The position numbers and the translations under genes were made by a program. This document shows, piece after piece, positions 25,286 through 34,642 of a DNA stretch of 64,000 bases. Source of the stretch: Acidobacteriota bacterium (lineage in GTDB: Bacteria > Acidobacteriota > Terriglobia > Acidiferrales > UBA7541). How positions within the stretch are numbered: the first letter of the stretch is position 1; every line of letters begins with the position of its first letter. Location: positions 1-64,000 of the forward strand of contig JAKBLM010000017.1 in the NCBI GenBank assembly GCA_021832085.1. Direction: 5' to 3'. The notes under the pieces are model-generated. The model worked only from the letters and a program-made list of their open reading frames with translations, was not told the origin of the DNA and did no database searches.

Positions 25286-26563
25286 TTACATCTGCGCCTG
25301 GAAGAATTCCCCGGGCAGCGCCTCGATGCTCCGCCGGCTCGTTTCTTCCACGCGGCCTGAACGGCCGCGCCGTGCGGAACGCTTGCCGCGGCGCGGCGAA
25401 TCACCTTCGCGGGGCGCGGCGGCAGGCGCATGGGAGAGCGCGGCGGTCACATGCCGCTCGGGCGAAAGGTGCTCCATGCGGAGCCCGAGCGTGCGCTCCA
25501 GCTGCAGCAGCTCGGGCCGCTGGTCGCGCGTGACGATCGTGCTCGCGACGCCGCGCAGGCCGGCGCGGGCAGTGCGCCCGACGCGGTGGATGTAGTTTTC
25601 CGCGATTTCGGGCAGGTCGTAATTGATCACATGGGCGATATTCTCGACGTGGATGCCGCGCGCGGCGACGTCGGTCGCCACCAGGACGCGGAAGCGGCCG
25701 TCCTGAAAGCCGGAAAGCGCGGCGGAGCGCTGCGCCTGCGTGCGGTCGCCGTGGATGCGGGCGCAAGGGTAGCCGTCGCGATTCAGCGTCTTGGCCAGGC
25801 GCTCGGCATTGCGGCGCGTGCGCGTGAAGATGAGCACGCGGCCGGTTTCCTCGATCAGCAGGCCCTCGAGCAGCGCGTATTTCTGGTCCATCGCCACCTC
25901 GAACGCCTGCATGCGGATGTTTTCAGCCGGCTTGAGCACCGAGCCGATCTCCACCCGCTCCGGATGCCGCATGGAATCGCGCACCAGTTGAGCCACCGAG
26001 GCTTCGAGAGTGGCCGAAAAGCAGAGCGTCTGCCGGTTGCGCGGCAGGATGGAGGTGATGCGGCGAATCGACGGGAAAAAGCCCATGTCAAGCATGCGAT
26101 CGGCTTCGTCCAGCACCAGAATCTTCAGGTCGCGGAAGGCGACCAGGCGCCGATCGAGAAAATCCTCCAGCCGGCCTGGAGTGGCCACGATCAAACGGGC
26201 CCCGTGGCGCAGCGCATTCAGCTGAGTGCCTTCGGCCAGACCGCCGACGACGAGCGCCGCCGGCCGCAGCCGCTTACCGCGGATGGTATCCCACACATCG
26301 GCCACTTGCATCGCCAGCTCGCGCGTGGGCAGCAGCACCAGCGCGGCGACGCCCGGCGTCTCGTGCTTCAGCAGGTGTTCGGCGATCGGCACGAGGAAGG
26401 CGAGCGTCTTGCCCGTGCCCGTCTGGGCGGTGGCGAGGACGTCCTTGCCCTCCAATGCCTTGGGAATTGCCGCTTCCTGCACCTTGGTTGGCGTCGTGAA
26501 ACCGGCCGACGCGAGCCGCTCCTGGACGTAAGGAGAAATCGGAAGTTCCGAAAACGTTGTCAT
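25286..26563 (-). CDS. DEAD-box RNA helicase (RhlE-like)
   Basis: This is a 425-residue ATP-dependent RNA helicase. In order: Q motif (FTTPTKVQEAAIP), motif I AQTGTGKT, Ia PTREL, motif II DEAD (LVLDEADRML), motif III SAT, and motif VI HRVGRTAR. The C-terminus is a 60-residue basic, arginine/serine-rich tail, as in RhlE proteins that act in ribosome assembly and cold adaptation. A TATAAT box 200 nt upstream would give a long 5' leader, which in other helicases is used for cold-shock or autoregulatory control. Confidence 0.93.
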   Translation of the reverse strand: MTTFSELPISPYVQERLASAGFTTPTKVQEAAIPKALEGKDVLATAQTGTGKTLAFLVPIAEHLLKHETPGVAALVLLPTRELAMQVADVWDTIRGKRLRPAALVVGGLAEGTQLNALRHGARLIVATPGRLEDFLDRRLVAFRDLKILVLDEADRMLDMGFFPSIRRITSILPRNRQTLCFSATLEASVAQLVRDSMRHPERVEIGSVLKPAENIRMQAFEVAMDQKYALLEGLLIEETGRVLIFTRTRRNAERLAKTLNRDGYPCARIHGDRTQAQRSAALSGFQDGRFRVLVATDVAARGIHVENIAHVINYDLPEIAENYIHRVGRTARAGLRGVASTIVTRDQRPELLQLERTLGLRMEHLSPERHVTAALSHAPAAAPREGDSPRRGKRSARRGRSGRVEETSRRSIEALPGEFFQAQM

Positions 26564-26764
26564 ACAGTTCTGTTAATCCTTCTCGCCGGCGGAAACCTTC
26601 GCGGCGCGCACACGGATGCCGGGCGCGCAGAGCAAGCGAGGTTGCCGGCCTGATTCATTTTTTTAAGCGAAGACATGCGGAGGGAACTGAAGGCGGGAGT
26701 TCTGAGCGACAGCATCCAACCAGATCAACCACTCAACACAGCCGCGATATCGAACGCTCAGCAA

Positions 26765-26770
26765 TTATAC
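26765..26770 (-). promoter_or_regulatory. Candidate -10 box for helicase gene with long leader
   Basis: The minus strand reads GGTATAATTGC here. No consensus -35 was found. If used, the message has about 195 nt of untranslated leader. Confidence 0.45.
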
Positions 26771-27107
26771 CATGTTTCCAAGGATTTTCGCGTGGCTAAG
26801 GTGCCTGGAAGGAACGGGGCGGACAGCCGCAGCCGGAGGGCCAGAGGCTGAAGCCTGTGCCAACGGGTTTGGTGGAAAACGTTGAGCGTGGTCGATTGGA
26901 TGACGGCGGGCGAGGACACCTCGCGCCTACCAACAACAGGAGCGTCCCGAGCGGGGTGCGCTACCCAGGATACAGGCGGCAGGATTTCAGGCCGCCACAT
27001 TTCTGCACCGGTCCGGCCAATTGCCGTCCTAAAGGACGGCGCTACACAAACTTGTCTAGCGCTGCAGGCTTGCTGGATACCCACCGGTTCGCGGGTGGTG
27101 ATGTGCG
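26771..27107. repeat. Intergenic region with two REP-like elements
   Basis: A CACAGGC-type hairpin variant (about 26838-26860) and a GCC-family hairpin with a GCCGTCC stem and TAAA loop (27022-27047, tail GCTACAC) lie here. The stem bases differ from other copies on both arms together, so pairing is kept. No gene was recognised. Confidence 0.65.
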
Positions 27108-29225
27108 CTAGTCGCTGGCGCTGCTCGAGCTCGGAGCGGTGTAGGGCGTTTTCATGTATTCGCGGGCCTGCTCAAGCGCGCCGGCGGTATTGTCCTTGGT
27201 GTCGAGCGCTTTCTGGTATTCGTTCAAGGCGCGTTCCCGCTGGCCGATCATGTCGTAGATTTTGCCCAGGTAGACGTGGGACCAAACGATGATCCACTTT
27301 TCTCCCTTGCCAAGCTCGCCATCGAGGGCGTCGCGGAAGGAGTTGGCCGCGGCCTGGTAATTTTTCTCGTAGAACATCGCTTCGCCCATGCGGAACAGGG
27401 CGAGACCGTTGTGGGCCTGGATGGAGAGCGCCTTTTGATACTGGCGCACGGCATCGAAGAACGAACCGCGCTCGGCGAGCGCCTCGCCGCGGGCGATCAT
27501 CGCGCGGACGCGAAGGTCGGGCGTCGACTTGAGAATATCGTTATTTGGATCGAGGATGATGCCGCTGGGCTTGGGCTCGCCAAAGGTATCGATGGAGAAT
27601 TCCGAGGAAGTGCCGACCACCTGCACCGTTTTCGTCACTGGATTGCCCTCGGTTTTCACTTCCACCTGAATCGGCATGTTGAGCGTGGTGAGGTTCTGCT
27701 CGATCTTGCCGACCACCTTGAAACCCTTCTGGGTGCGATAAACCACGTAACTGAGACGGAAGTGCGGGACGCCGGTCGAATTGAGCCATTGCGAGAAGAA
27801 GGCGATGGTGTTCAATGCCGGCGGCGCGGAACCGGATTTGTCCGCGGCGGCGGGCAGGGAAGAGAGCTTGGCCTGGACGAGCTGCTCGAAATCCTTGAGC
27901 GTCGCCGTCTTGCCCGAATACTGCTGCAGATATTCGCGCAGCAGGCTGCGAAAGGCGGCATCGCCGATGGAGCTGCGGAGCATGTGGAAGACCATGGCGC
28001 CCTTGTCGACGACGATCGACTGGTAGGCGGTGGTATAGGGCTGCAGCCGCCATGCCTCGGCGATCGGGGCCTGCGATTCGTCCATCAGCGCGCCCACCGC
28101 GCAAGTCTCCACGGCGCTGCGCAGGCCCGGCTCTCCATGGATGTGCTGCTCGTAGAGGATTTCGGAATAGCGCGAGAGGCCGCCGGAAAGCCATACGTCG
28201 GCCGACGTGGCCGGCATCACCATGCCGTCCCACCACTGGTGCGCCACCAGCTCTGCCAGCAGCTGCACGGGCGGCTTGTCCGTCCACTGGCGCTCGTCGA
28301 CCAGCAGCAGGCCCGGCGCGGAGACGCTGTCCATCGGCGCCACGCTCGGCAGTTGCGCAATGGTCAAATTGTGCCGGCTCAGCGGGCCAAATTCGCTCGA
28401 GTAGTATTCCATGATCCGGCCGACCTGCTGGGCGTAGGCCTCGGCCGTCTTCTTTTGCGCCGGCAGCGTGTAGACCGAAAAGGCCATGCCGCTCACGCTC
28501 ACCGGCGTCAGCTCCAGGCTGCCCGCCACGAAGGTTCCGACCGCGCCGGGCTGCGTGGAGTTGAACGTATAGCGCAGCCATTTCGGCTGGGCCGCTCCCA
28601 GCGCCACTGTCTTGGCCGGCTTGGCGCCCAGGGGCATTTCGACGGGATCGGGTACGCCGCTCGTGCCCGTGCCGACCACCGCGAAATTGGGCGGCACGGT
28701 CAGACGGAACACGCCGGTGTAGCGCTGGCCGACGCGACTGGTGAGCGGAAACCACCGCGCGGCCAGCAGGAAGTAGGCTTCGTTGTCGCCGATGTAGGCC
28801 AGGCGCACGCCCTTTGAAGGGCTATCGGCCACGCTCGCAAGCGGGCCGGAATAGTCGAAGTACAGCGTGATCTTCCGGCCGGCGGAAACCAGCTCCGGCA
28901 GCGAAATGGAGACATCGAGCGGATTGGCCGCCTCGCGCACGAATTGCAGCGGCTTGCCGTCGAACTGAATGGACTTGATGTTGAGGTCCTCGTTCAGCTC
29001 TACCTGCATTGTGCGCGAAGGCTTGTTGGCGACGAACTCCACGTCGGCCTTTGCCATCAGCGTCTGGTCGCCGGGGCTGACCGTCGCGTCGACTACGTAA
29101 TGCTCGGCGTGGAAAGAAGGCTCGGCCGGCGGTTGCTGCTGAGCCGCGGCCGCGCTCACTAGCAAAAGCGCCGCGAGCGCCACCAGCGCCCGGGCGGTCG
29201 TATGGACTCCAGCAGTTTTTTTCAA
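27108..29225 (-). CDS. Secreted M1-like peptidase with degenerate zinc site plus TPR domain
   Basis: This 705-residue protein is started at the TTG at 29225, which has a GAGGTA site and a promoter upstream; the open frame reaches 29309. A signal peptide (LKKTAGVHTTARALVALAALLLVSAAAA) of about 28 residues precedes the mature QQQPP. The body resembles gluzincin M1 aminopeptidases, but the HExxH motif reads ELVAHQW near residue 325, and the downstream Asn-Glu-Gly reads SGG (LSGGLSRYSE). Two zinc ligands and the catalytic glutamate are thus missing, so peptidase activity is unlikely. The C-terminus has about three TPR-like repeats (ALFRMGEAMFYEKNYQAAANSF). It may be a periplasmic binding or assembly protein. 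Confidence 0.85.
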   Translation of the reverse strand: MKKTAGVHTTARALVALAALLLVSAAAAQQQPPAEPSFHAEHYVVDATVSPGDQTLMAKADVEFVANKPSRTMQVELNEDLNIKSIQFDGKPLQFVREAANPLDVSISLPELVSAGRKITLYFDYSGPLASVADSPSKGVRLAYIGDNEAYFLLAARWFPLTSRVGQRYTGVFRLTVPPNFAVVGTGTSGVPDPVEMPLGAKPAKTVALGAAQPKWLRYTFNSTQPGAVGTFVAGSLELTPVSVSGMAFSVYTLPAQKKTAEAYAQQVGRIMEYYSSEFGPLSRHNLTIAQLPSVAPMDSVSAPGLLLVDERQWTDKPPVQLLAELVAHQWWDGMVMPATSADVWLSGGLSRYSEILYEQHIHGEPGLRSAVETCAVGALMDESQAPIAEAWRLQPYTTAYQSIVVDKGAMVFHMLRSSIGDAAFRSLLREYLQQYSGKTATLKDFEQLVQAKLSSLPAAADKSGSAPPALNTIAFFSQWLNSTGVPHFRLSYVVYRTQKGFKVVGKIEQNLTTLNMPIQVEVKTEGNPVTKTVQVVGTSSEFSIDTFGEPKPSGIILDPNNDILKSTPDLRVRAMIARGEALAERGSFFDAVRQYQKALSIQAHNGLALFRMGEAMFYEKNYQAAANSFRDALDGELGKGEKWIIVWSHVYLGKIYDMIGQRERALNEYQKALDTKDNTAGALEQAREYMKTPYTAPSSSSASD

Positions 29226-29256
29226 AAAAGTACCTCGCAGGGGCTTAAGATACCAG

Positions 29257-29262
29257 ATTATA
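29257..29262 (-). promoter_or_regulatory. -10 box for the M1-like gene
   Basis: TATAAT on the minus strand lies about 32 nt upstream of the TTG at 29225 and downstream of the longer ORF start at 29309, which supports the shorter start. No consensus -35 seen. Confidence 0.5.
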
Positions 29263-29333
29263 CCCGTCGAGTTGTCTCGTGGCGTCGCGTGCCTCCTGGG
29301 GCAAGGCAAGCAGCTGCGTGGGCGCGATTTCCC

Positions 29334-30473
29334 TCACAACATAGATATGATGATCTCAGCGGCCCGACCGATGGCGCCGGCCGGGCTGGGGCTGGCGAGC
29401 AGCAGCCGGACTTCGGCGAGAGCGCGGCGCATGCGGTCGCGTTCCTCGGCGCTTTCAAGCAGGCGCCGGGCCTCGGCGGCAACACGCTCGGGCGTGAAAT
29501 CCTGCTGGACCAGTTCGGGAACGGCACGGCGCTGCAGCAGCAGATTGACCATGCTGTAGTAGGGCGTGTGGACCATGTGCCGCAGCAGCAGGGCCGAGGC
29601 GGCCGAGACGCGATAGACGACAACCATCGGCGTGCCAAGCAGCGCCGTTTCCACGGTCGCCGTGCCGCTCGAGACGATGGCGCAGTCGGCGGCGGCGACG
29701 GCGTCCCAGGTGGCGCCTTCGACGACGCGCACCGGCAGCTCGTCGCTGAGCCAGGGGCGGAAATCCGCTTCGGTGAGGCCGGGCGCGGCGGCCAGGACAC
29801 GCTGGTGCGGTAGGCGTTTTTCCTCGGCGAGCAGCCGCGCGGCCGCGAGCATTCCGGGCAGGTTGTGCGCCACTTCCTTGCGGCGGCTGCCGGGCAGCAG
29901 GGCGAGCAGCGGCTGCTTCTCCAGCAGAAGCCGGCTGCGGCGAAATTCCTCGCGCGAAAGCCGCGGGCGAACCGTTTCCACCAGCGGATGGCCGACGAAC
30001 TCCACCGGCACGCCCGCCTCGCGGTAAAACTTCACCTCGAAAGGAAAGATCACGAGCATCCGCTCGACCAGATCGCGAATCTGCCGCACCCTGCCCGAGC
30101 GCCACGCCCACACTTGCGGGCTGATGAAATAGACGATCGGGATGCCGAGCCGCTTGAGCCGGCGGCCGAGCCGCAAATTGAAATCGGGGGAATCGACGAG
30201 GATGGCGAGGCGCGGGCGGCGGCTTGCGGCTTCGGCTTCCAATTGGCCGAGCAGGCGCCAGGCTCGCGGCAGCAGCTCGACCGCCTCGCTCAGGCCCACG
30301 ACGGCGATTTCGGAGGCGTCGGCCAGCAGGTCGACGCCCGCTTCGCGCATCGACGGCGTGCCGAGGCCGAAAAGCTGCGCGCCGCAGCGCTCGGTGAGCG
30401 CGCGGGCCAATCGCGCGGCGTGCATTCCGCCGGAGGGATCGCCGGAGGAGATCAGGATGCGCGGCGGCGTCAT
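29334..30473 (-). CDS. lpxB: Lipid-A-disaccharide synthase
   Basis: This 379-residue GT19 glycosyltransferase condenses UDP-2,3-diacylglucosamine with lipid X to make the lipid A disaccharide at the inner membrane. The N-terminal ISSGDPSGGMHAARL corresponds to the family AGExSGD motif, and PQVWAWRSGRVRQI and LLPGSRRKEV are characteristic. Its presence shows a diderm cell with lipopolysaccharide. No other lpx genes are adjacent. Confidence 0.93.
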   Translation of the reverse strand: MTPPRILISSGDPSGGMHAARLARALTERCGAQLFGLGTPSMREAGVDLLADASEIAVVGLSEAVELLPRAWRLLGQLEAEAASRRPRLAILVDSPDFNLRLGRRLKRLGIPIVYFISPQVWAWRSGRVRQIRDLVERMLVIFPFEVKFYREAGVPVEFVGHPLVETVRPRLSREEFRRSRLLLEKQPLLALLPGSRRKEVAHNLPGMLAAARLLAEEKRLPHQRVLAAAPGLTEADFRPWLSDELPVRVVEGATWDAVAAADCAIVSSGTATVETALLGTPMVVVYRVSAASALLLRHMVHTPYYSMVNLLLQRRAVPELVQQDFTPERVAAEARRLLESAEERDRMRRALAEVRLLLASPSPAGAIGRAAEIIISML

Positions 30474-30836
30474 GGGGCGTTGCGGCGGGTCGCCATGGCG
30501 GGCTCGTGGCGCTGGCGCGCCGAGGACATCCGGGCGATTGGAGCTGGTTGGTAGGGCCGCGTCCCGTAAGCCCGTCCGGGACGCAGAAGGCGCGTTTGAA
30601 ACGCGCCGGCACCGTGGCTAAAGGGGAGTGGGCGCGGTGCGGCGGTTGTAGTGGCGCAGCCCCCAGGCGGCGTGGGGATAGGCGCGCGGCGCTGCGGGCA
30701 GGGTTGGCAGGGGCGGGTTTCAAACCCGCCCCTGCCATGGCGAAGGGCAAGTTGCTGTGCGCGGGGTGGCGTTCGGGTAGCCGCGGCCAGAGGGCCACGG
30801 GCTGAAGCCTGCGCTACTGGCAGCTCTCGGTGGGCG
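30474..30836. repeat. Intergenic region with REP-like elements
   Basis: A double GTCCCGTAAGCCCGTCCGGGACGC-containing element (30552-30612), a GGGGCGGGTTTCAAACCCGC hairpin (30706-30736) and a CACGGGC-TGAA variant (30791-30817). No gene recognised. Confidence 0.7.
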
Positions 30837-32711
30837 TCAGTCACTGGCGGGCAGCGGGGCGCTGAGGTCGGGGCCGGCGACGCTGCCGACCCGCACCTCT
30901 TGGTCGCGATATTGGAGCTGGTAGAGGCGGCTGTAGATGCCGCCGAGGGCGAGCAGTTGCTGATGCGTGCCCTGTTCGCGCAACCGGCTCCGGTGGAAGA
31001 CGAGGATGCGATCGGCTCGCTGAACGGTGCTCAGGCGATGGGCGATGACGATCGAGGTGCGGCCGCTGAACATGCGCTCGAGCGCCTCGCGGATCAGCAG
31101 CTCGGTCTGCGTATCGACGCTGGAAGTGGCTTCGTCGAGGATCAGGATTTCGGGGCGATGGGCAAGCGCGCGGGCAAAGCTGATGAGCTGGCGCTGGCCC
31201 ACGGAAAACGTGGCGCCGCGCTCGCTCACCGGTGTGGCGATTCCGTTGGGCAGCTTGTCGATCCACGGGCCCAGGCCCACTTCGCGCAGGGCCGCCCCGA
31301 CGCGGGCGGAATCGATGCCCTCGGTGCCCAGGCGCACGTTGGATTCGATCGTGCCGCTGAAGAGGAACGGGTCCTGGAGCACGACGCCGAAATGGCGCCG
31401 CAGGTCCAGCGGATCGAACTGGCGGATATCGACGCCGTCGAGCAGGATCTGGCCGCGCTGGATTTCGTAGAAGCGGAGCAGCAGCTGGATGGTGGTCGTC
31501 TTGCCGGCGCCGGTGTGGCCGACGACGGCGATCATCTCGCCGGGATGGATGTGGAAGCTGACGTCGCGCAGCACCCAGTCCTCTTCGGCGGGATTGGCGG
31601 CGTTGCGGTAGCTGAACCAGACATTGCGGAATTCGATTTCGCCGCGAATGCCCGCGAGCCGCGCCGGTTGCGCCGGGGCGAGCACGGGCGCCGGCTCGTC
31701 GAGCAGGCGGAAGATGCGCTCGGAGCTGGCCATGGCCGTCTGCATGATGTTGAATTTCTCGCTGAGGTCCTGGATCGGGCGGAAGAAGCGCTGGGCGTAC
31801 TGCATGAACGCCACCAGGATGCCGATCTGCACCGCGCCGGTGAGCACCTGGCCGCCGCCGTACCAGAAAACCAGCGCGATGGCGAGGAAGGCGAGGAACT
31901 CGACCGAGGGATAGAAGAGCGCGTAGGCCATGATCGCGTCCTTGTAGGCCTCGAGATAGGCGCGGTTGCGCTCCTCGAACAGCTCGCGCGCCTTCCGCTC
32001 GCGATTGAAGAGCTGCACCACCGACATGCCGCTGATGTGCTCCTGAAGGAACGAATTGATGCGCGCGATGGAGACGCGGATGCGGCGGTCGGCGTCGCGC
32101 ACGTAGCCCCGGAACACCCAGGTGACGCCCATGATCAGCGGCAGCACCGCCAGCGTGAGCAGCGCCAGGCGCCAGTTGAGCCACAGCATCACGCCGACGA
32201 AGCCCACCAGCACGAACGCGTCGTTCAGCATCGACACGACGCCCGAGGCGAACAGGTCGTTCAGCGCGTTGACGTCTGTCGTCACGCGGGTGATCAGCCG
32301 GCCCACCGGCGTGTGGTCGAAGTAGCCGAAGGGCAGCTTCTGCATGTGGCCGAAGATCTCGCGGCGCAGGTCGTACATCACGTTCTGGCCGACGGTCTGC
32401 ATGATCAGCACCTGGCCGTAGAGCGCGGCGAAGCTGAGCACCAGCGCCGCCAGATACGCGAGCGAAACCCAGCCGAGCAGCCGCAGGCCGGCGCCAAGAG
32501 CCAGCTTGTGATGCACCACCGGATCGATCGCGTAGTCGATGCCCACGTGGAAGAGGTAGGGCATGGCCGCGGAAAGGCCCGCAACGGCGAAGCTGATCGC
32601 GAGCGCGACGGTCACCCGTTTCCAGTACGGCTTGAAATAGCCGCCCAGCCGCCGTACCAGCCGCGTGTCGTAGATTTTCCCGAGTTTTTCCTCTTCGTGC
32701 TGCGCGCTCAT
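30837..32711 (-). CDS. ABC exporter half-transporter (MsbA/MdlB type), partner with consensus Walker site
   Basis: This is a 624-residue type-IV exporter half: six predicted membrane helices, then an ATPase domain with Walker A GHTGAGKTT, Walker B ILILDEATSSVD with the catalytic glutamate, and a degenerate signature FSVGQRQL. The start ATG overlaps the stop of the upstream half-transporter. The two halves complement each other: this one supplies the good Walker site and the other supplies a good LSGGQ. That is the pattern of heterodimeric exporters with one catalytic and one degenerate ATP site. Substrate could be a lipid or a drug. Confidence 0.9.
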   Translation of the reverse strand: MSAQHEEEKLGKIYDTRLVRRLGGYFKPYWKRVTVALAISFAVAGLSAAMPYLFHVGIDYAIDPVVHHKLALGAGLRLLGWVSLAYLAALVLSFAALYGQVLIMQTVGQNVMYDLRREIFGHMQKLPFGYFDHTPVGRLITRVTTDVNALNDLFASGVVSMLNDAFVLVGFVGVMLWLNWRLALLTLAVLPLIMGVTWVFRGYVRDADRRIRVSIARINSFLQEHISGMSVVQLFNRERKARELFEERNRAYLEAYKDAIMAYALFYPSVEFLAFLAIALVFWYGGGQVLTGAVQIGILVAFMQYAQRFFRPIQDLSEKFNIMQTAMASSERIFRLLDEPAPVLAPAQPARLAGIRGEIEFRNVWFSYRNAANPAEEDWVLRDVSFHIHPGEMIAVVGHTGAGKTTTIQLLLRFYEIQRGQILLDGVDIRQFDPLDLRRHFGVVLQDPFLFSGTIESNVRLGTEGIDSARVGAALREVGLGPWIDKLPNGIATPVSERGATFSVGQRQLISFARALAHRPEILILDEATSSVDTQTELLIREALERMFSGRTSIVIAHRLSTVQRADRILVFHRSRLREQGTHQQLLALGGIYSRLYQLQYRDQEVRVGSVAGPDLSAPLPASD

Positions 32712-34642
32712 GCCCGTTCCAGCTCTTCTTCGAGCAGCTGCTTTTGGTACAGCTCGGCGTAGGCGCCGCCGTGCGCCATCAATTCTTCATGGGTGCCCTG
32801 CTCGACGACCCGTCCGTGCTCGAGCACGACGATCCGGTCGGCGCGGCGCACGGTGGAGACGCGATGGGAGATGAGGATCGTGGTGCGCCGGCGCATGACG
32901 CTCTCCAGGCGTTCGAGGATGCGCTCCTCGGTTTCGCTGTCGACGCTGGCGAACGCGTCGTCGAGGATCAGGATCCGCGGATCGCGGGCCACCGCCCGCG
33001 CCAGCGCGGTGCGCTGCTTCTGGCCGCCGGAGAGCGTGATGCCGCGCTCACCGACCAGCGTCTCGTATTTCTGCGGGAAATCGGCCACGTCGCCGGCCAG
33101 CCCGGCCACCTCGGCCGCTTCGACGATCCGGTCGAGCGGCGCGCCGGGCACGCCGAGCGCGATGTTTCCGCTCAGCGTGTCGCTGAAGAGAAACGTGTCT
33201 TGCGGCACGAAGCCGATCGCGCGGCGCAGCGCGCCGAGCGGCCAATCGGTGACGGGACGGCCGTCGATCAGCAGCGTGCCGCGCGGAGCCTCCCAGAGCC
33301 GGGCGATCAGCGCGGCCAGGGTCGATTTGCCGCTGCCGGTGGGCCCGACAATCGCGATCACGCTGCCCGCGGGGATTTTCAGGGTGATATCTTCGAGCAC
33401 GGGCCGGCTTTCGCGCTCCTCGTGGCCGTCGCGCGAGAGCGTGGTGGGGTAGCGGAACGTGAGATGGCGGAATTCGATCTCGCCGCGCACGACCGGCTTG
33501 CGCGCCCCGGCCTCCGCCTCGGCTTCGGCCGCGGCTTCCGGCTCGGTGACGTCGCGAATGCGCGGCGTGGCGGCGAGGATGTAATCGAGCCGGCCCATCG
33601 AGGCGGCGCCGCGCTGGAAGATGTTGGTGACCCAGCCCAGCGCGATCATCGGCCAGACGAGCTGGGCCATGTAGGTATAGAAGGCGACCAGCGCGCCGAG
33701 CGAGATGCGGTCGAGCATCACCAACCGGCCGCCCAGCCAGAGCACCAGAAGGAACGTGACGCCGGTCAGCACCTGCAGCGTCGGCATGAAGAGCGCCAGG
33801 AGGGTGATCAGTTCCATGTTGCGCGCCACGTATTGGCGGTTGGGCTGGTCGAAAGCGGCCATTTCGGCCGGCTCCTGGGCGTAGGCGCGCAGCACGCGCA
33901 TGCCGGTCAGGTTTTCCTGCACCCGGGCCGAGAGGACCGCCAGCATCGCCTGGATCTTTTCGTAGAGCACGTGAATCCGGCGCCCGAAAAACTGCACCAC
34001 CACCGCGACCACCGGAACCGGCGCGAGCACCCACAGCGTCAGCGCCGGGGAAAGCCGCGCCATCAGGAGAATCGCCAGCAGCATCGTCACGATTGTGTTG
34101 GCGCTGTACATCAACCCCGGTCCCAGCACCATCCGCACCGAGCTCAGGTCGTTGGTCGCCCGCGACATCAGGTCGCCGGTCCGGTTGCGCACGTAGAATT
34201 CCGGGTCGAGCGCCAGCAGGTGCGCCAGCAGGCCGTCGCGCAGGTCGTATTCGACGTCGCGCGAGATGCCGATCAGCACCCACCGGCTGATGTAGGAAAA
34301 CAGGCCCTTGATCGCGATCACGGCGACCAGCAGCACGCAGCAGAGCAGCACCGTCCGGTAGTCGGAGGGCCGGTAGAAGGGAACCAGGAAGCGCATCAGC
34401 GCGTCGCCCAGCGGCCCGAGCCGCGACATCGCGTGCTTGTGCCCCGAAAGCGAATTGACGATCGCGCCGATGTAGAGCGGCGGCAGCGTTCCCGCCAGGC
34501 CCATCAGGATCACCGCCAGCAGCCCCGCGGCCACACCCTTCTTGTGCCGGGCCAGATAGGGCAGCAGCTTCAGCAGGCTGCGCCACGCCTCGCGGCGAGT
34601 GGCGGCGCGCGGTTCGGCGATCGTGGGTGCAGCGGCGCTCAT
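32708..34642 (-). CDS. ABC exporter half-transporter, partner with degenerate Walker B
   Basis: This 644-residue exporter half has membrane helices in the first about 320 residues and an ATPase domain with Walker A GPTGSGKST, consensus signature LSGGQKQR and Walker B ILILDDAFASVD, where the catalytic glutamate is aspartate. Together with the downstream half it forms a heterodimer with one impaired ATP site. The first codon overlaps the stop of the lipoprotein gene (ATGA). The operon order is unknown protein, lipoprotein, ABC, ABC. Confidence 0.9.
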   Translation of the reverse strand: MSAAAPTIAEPRAATRREAWRSLLKLLPYLARHKKGVAAGLLAVILMGLAGTLPPLYIGAIVNSLSGHKHAMSRLGPLGDALMRFLVPFYRPSDYRTVLLCCVLLVAVIAIKGLFSYISRWVLIGISRDVEYDLRDGLLAHLLALDPEFYVRNRTGDLMSRATNDLSSVRMVLGPGLMYSANTIVTMLLAILLMARLSPALTLWVLAPVPVVAVVVQFFGRRIHVLYEKIQAMLAVLSARVQENLTGMRVLRAYAQEPAEMAAFDQPNRQYVARNMELITLLALFMPTLQVLTGVTFLLVLWLGGRLVMLDRISLGALVAFYTYMAQLVWPMIALGWVTNIFQRGAASMGRLDYILAATPRIRDVTEPEAAAEAEAEAGARKPVVRGEIEFRHLTFRYPTTLSRDGHEERESRPVLEDITLKIPAGSVIAIVGPTGSGKSTLAALIARLWEAPRGTLLIDGRPVTDWPLGALRRAIGFVPQDTFLFSDTLSGNIALGVPGAPLDRIVEAAEVAGLAGDVADFPQKYETLVGERGITLSGGQKQRTALARAVARDPRILILDDAFASVDSETEERILERLESVMRRRTTILISHRVSTVRRADRIVVLEHGRVVEQGTHEELMAHGGAYAELYQKQLLEEELERA

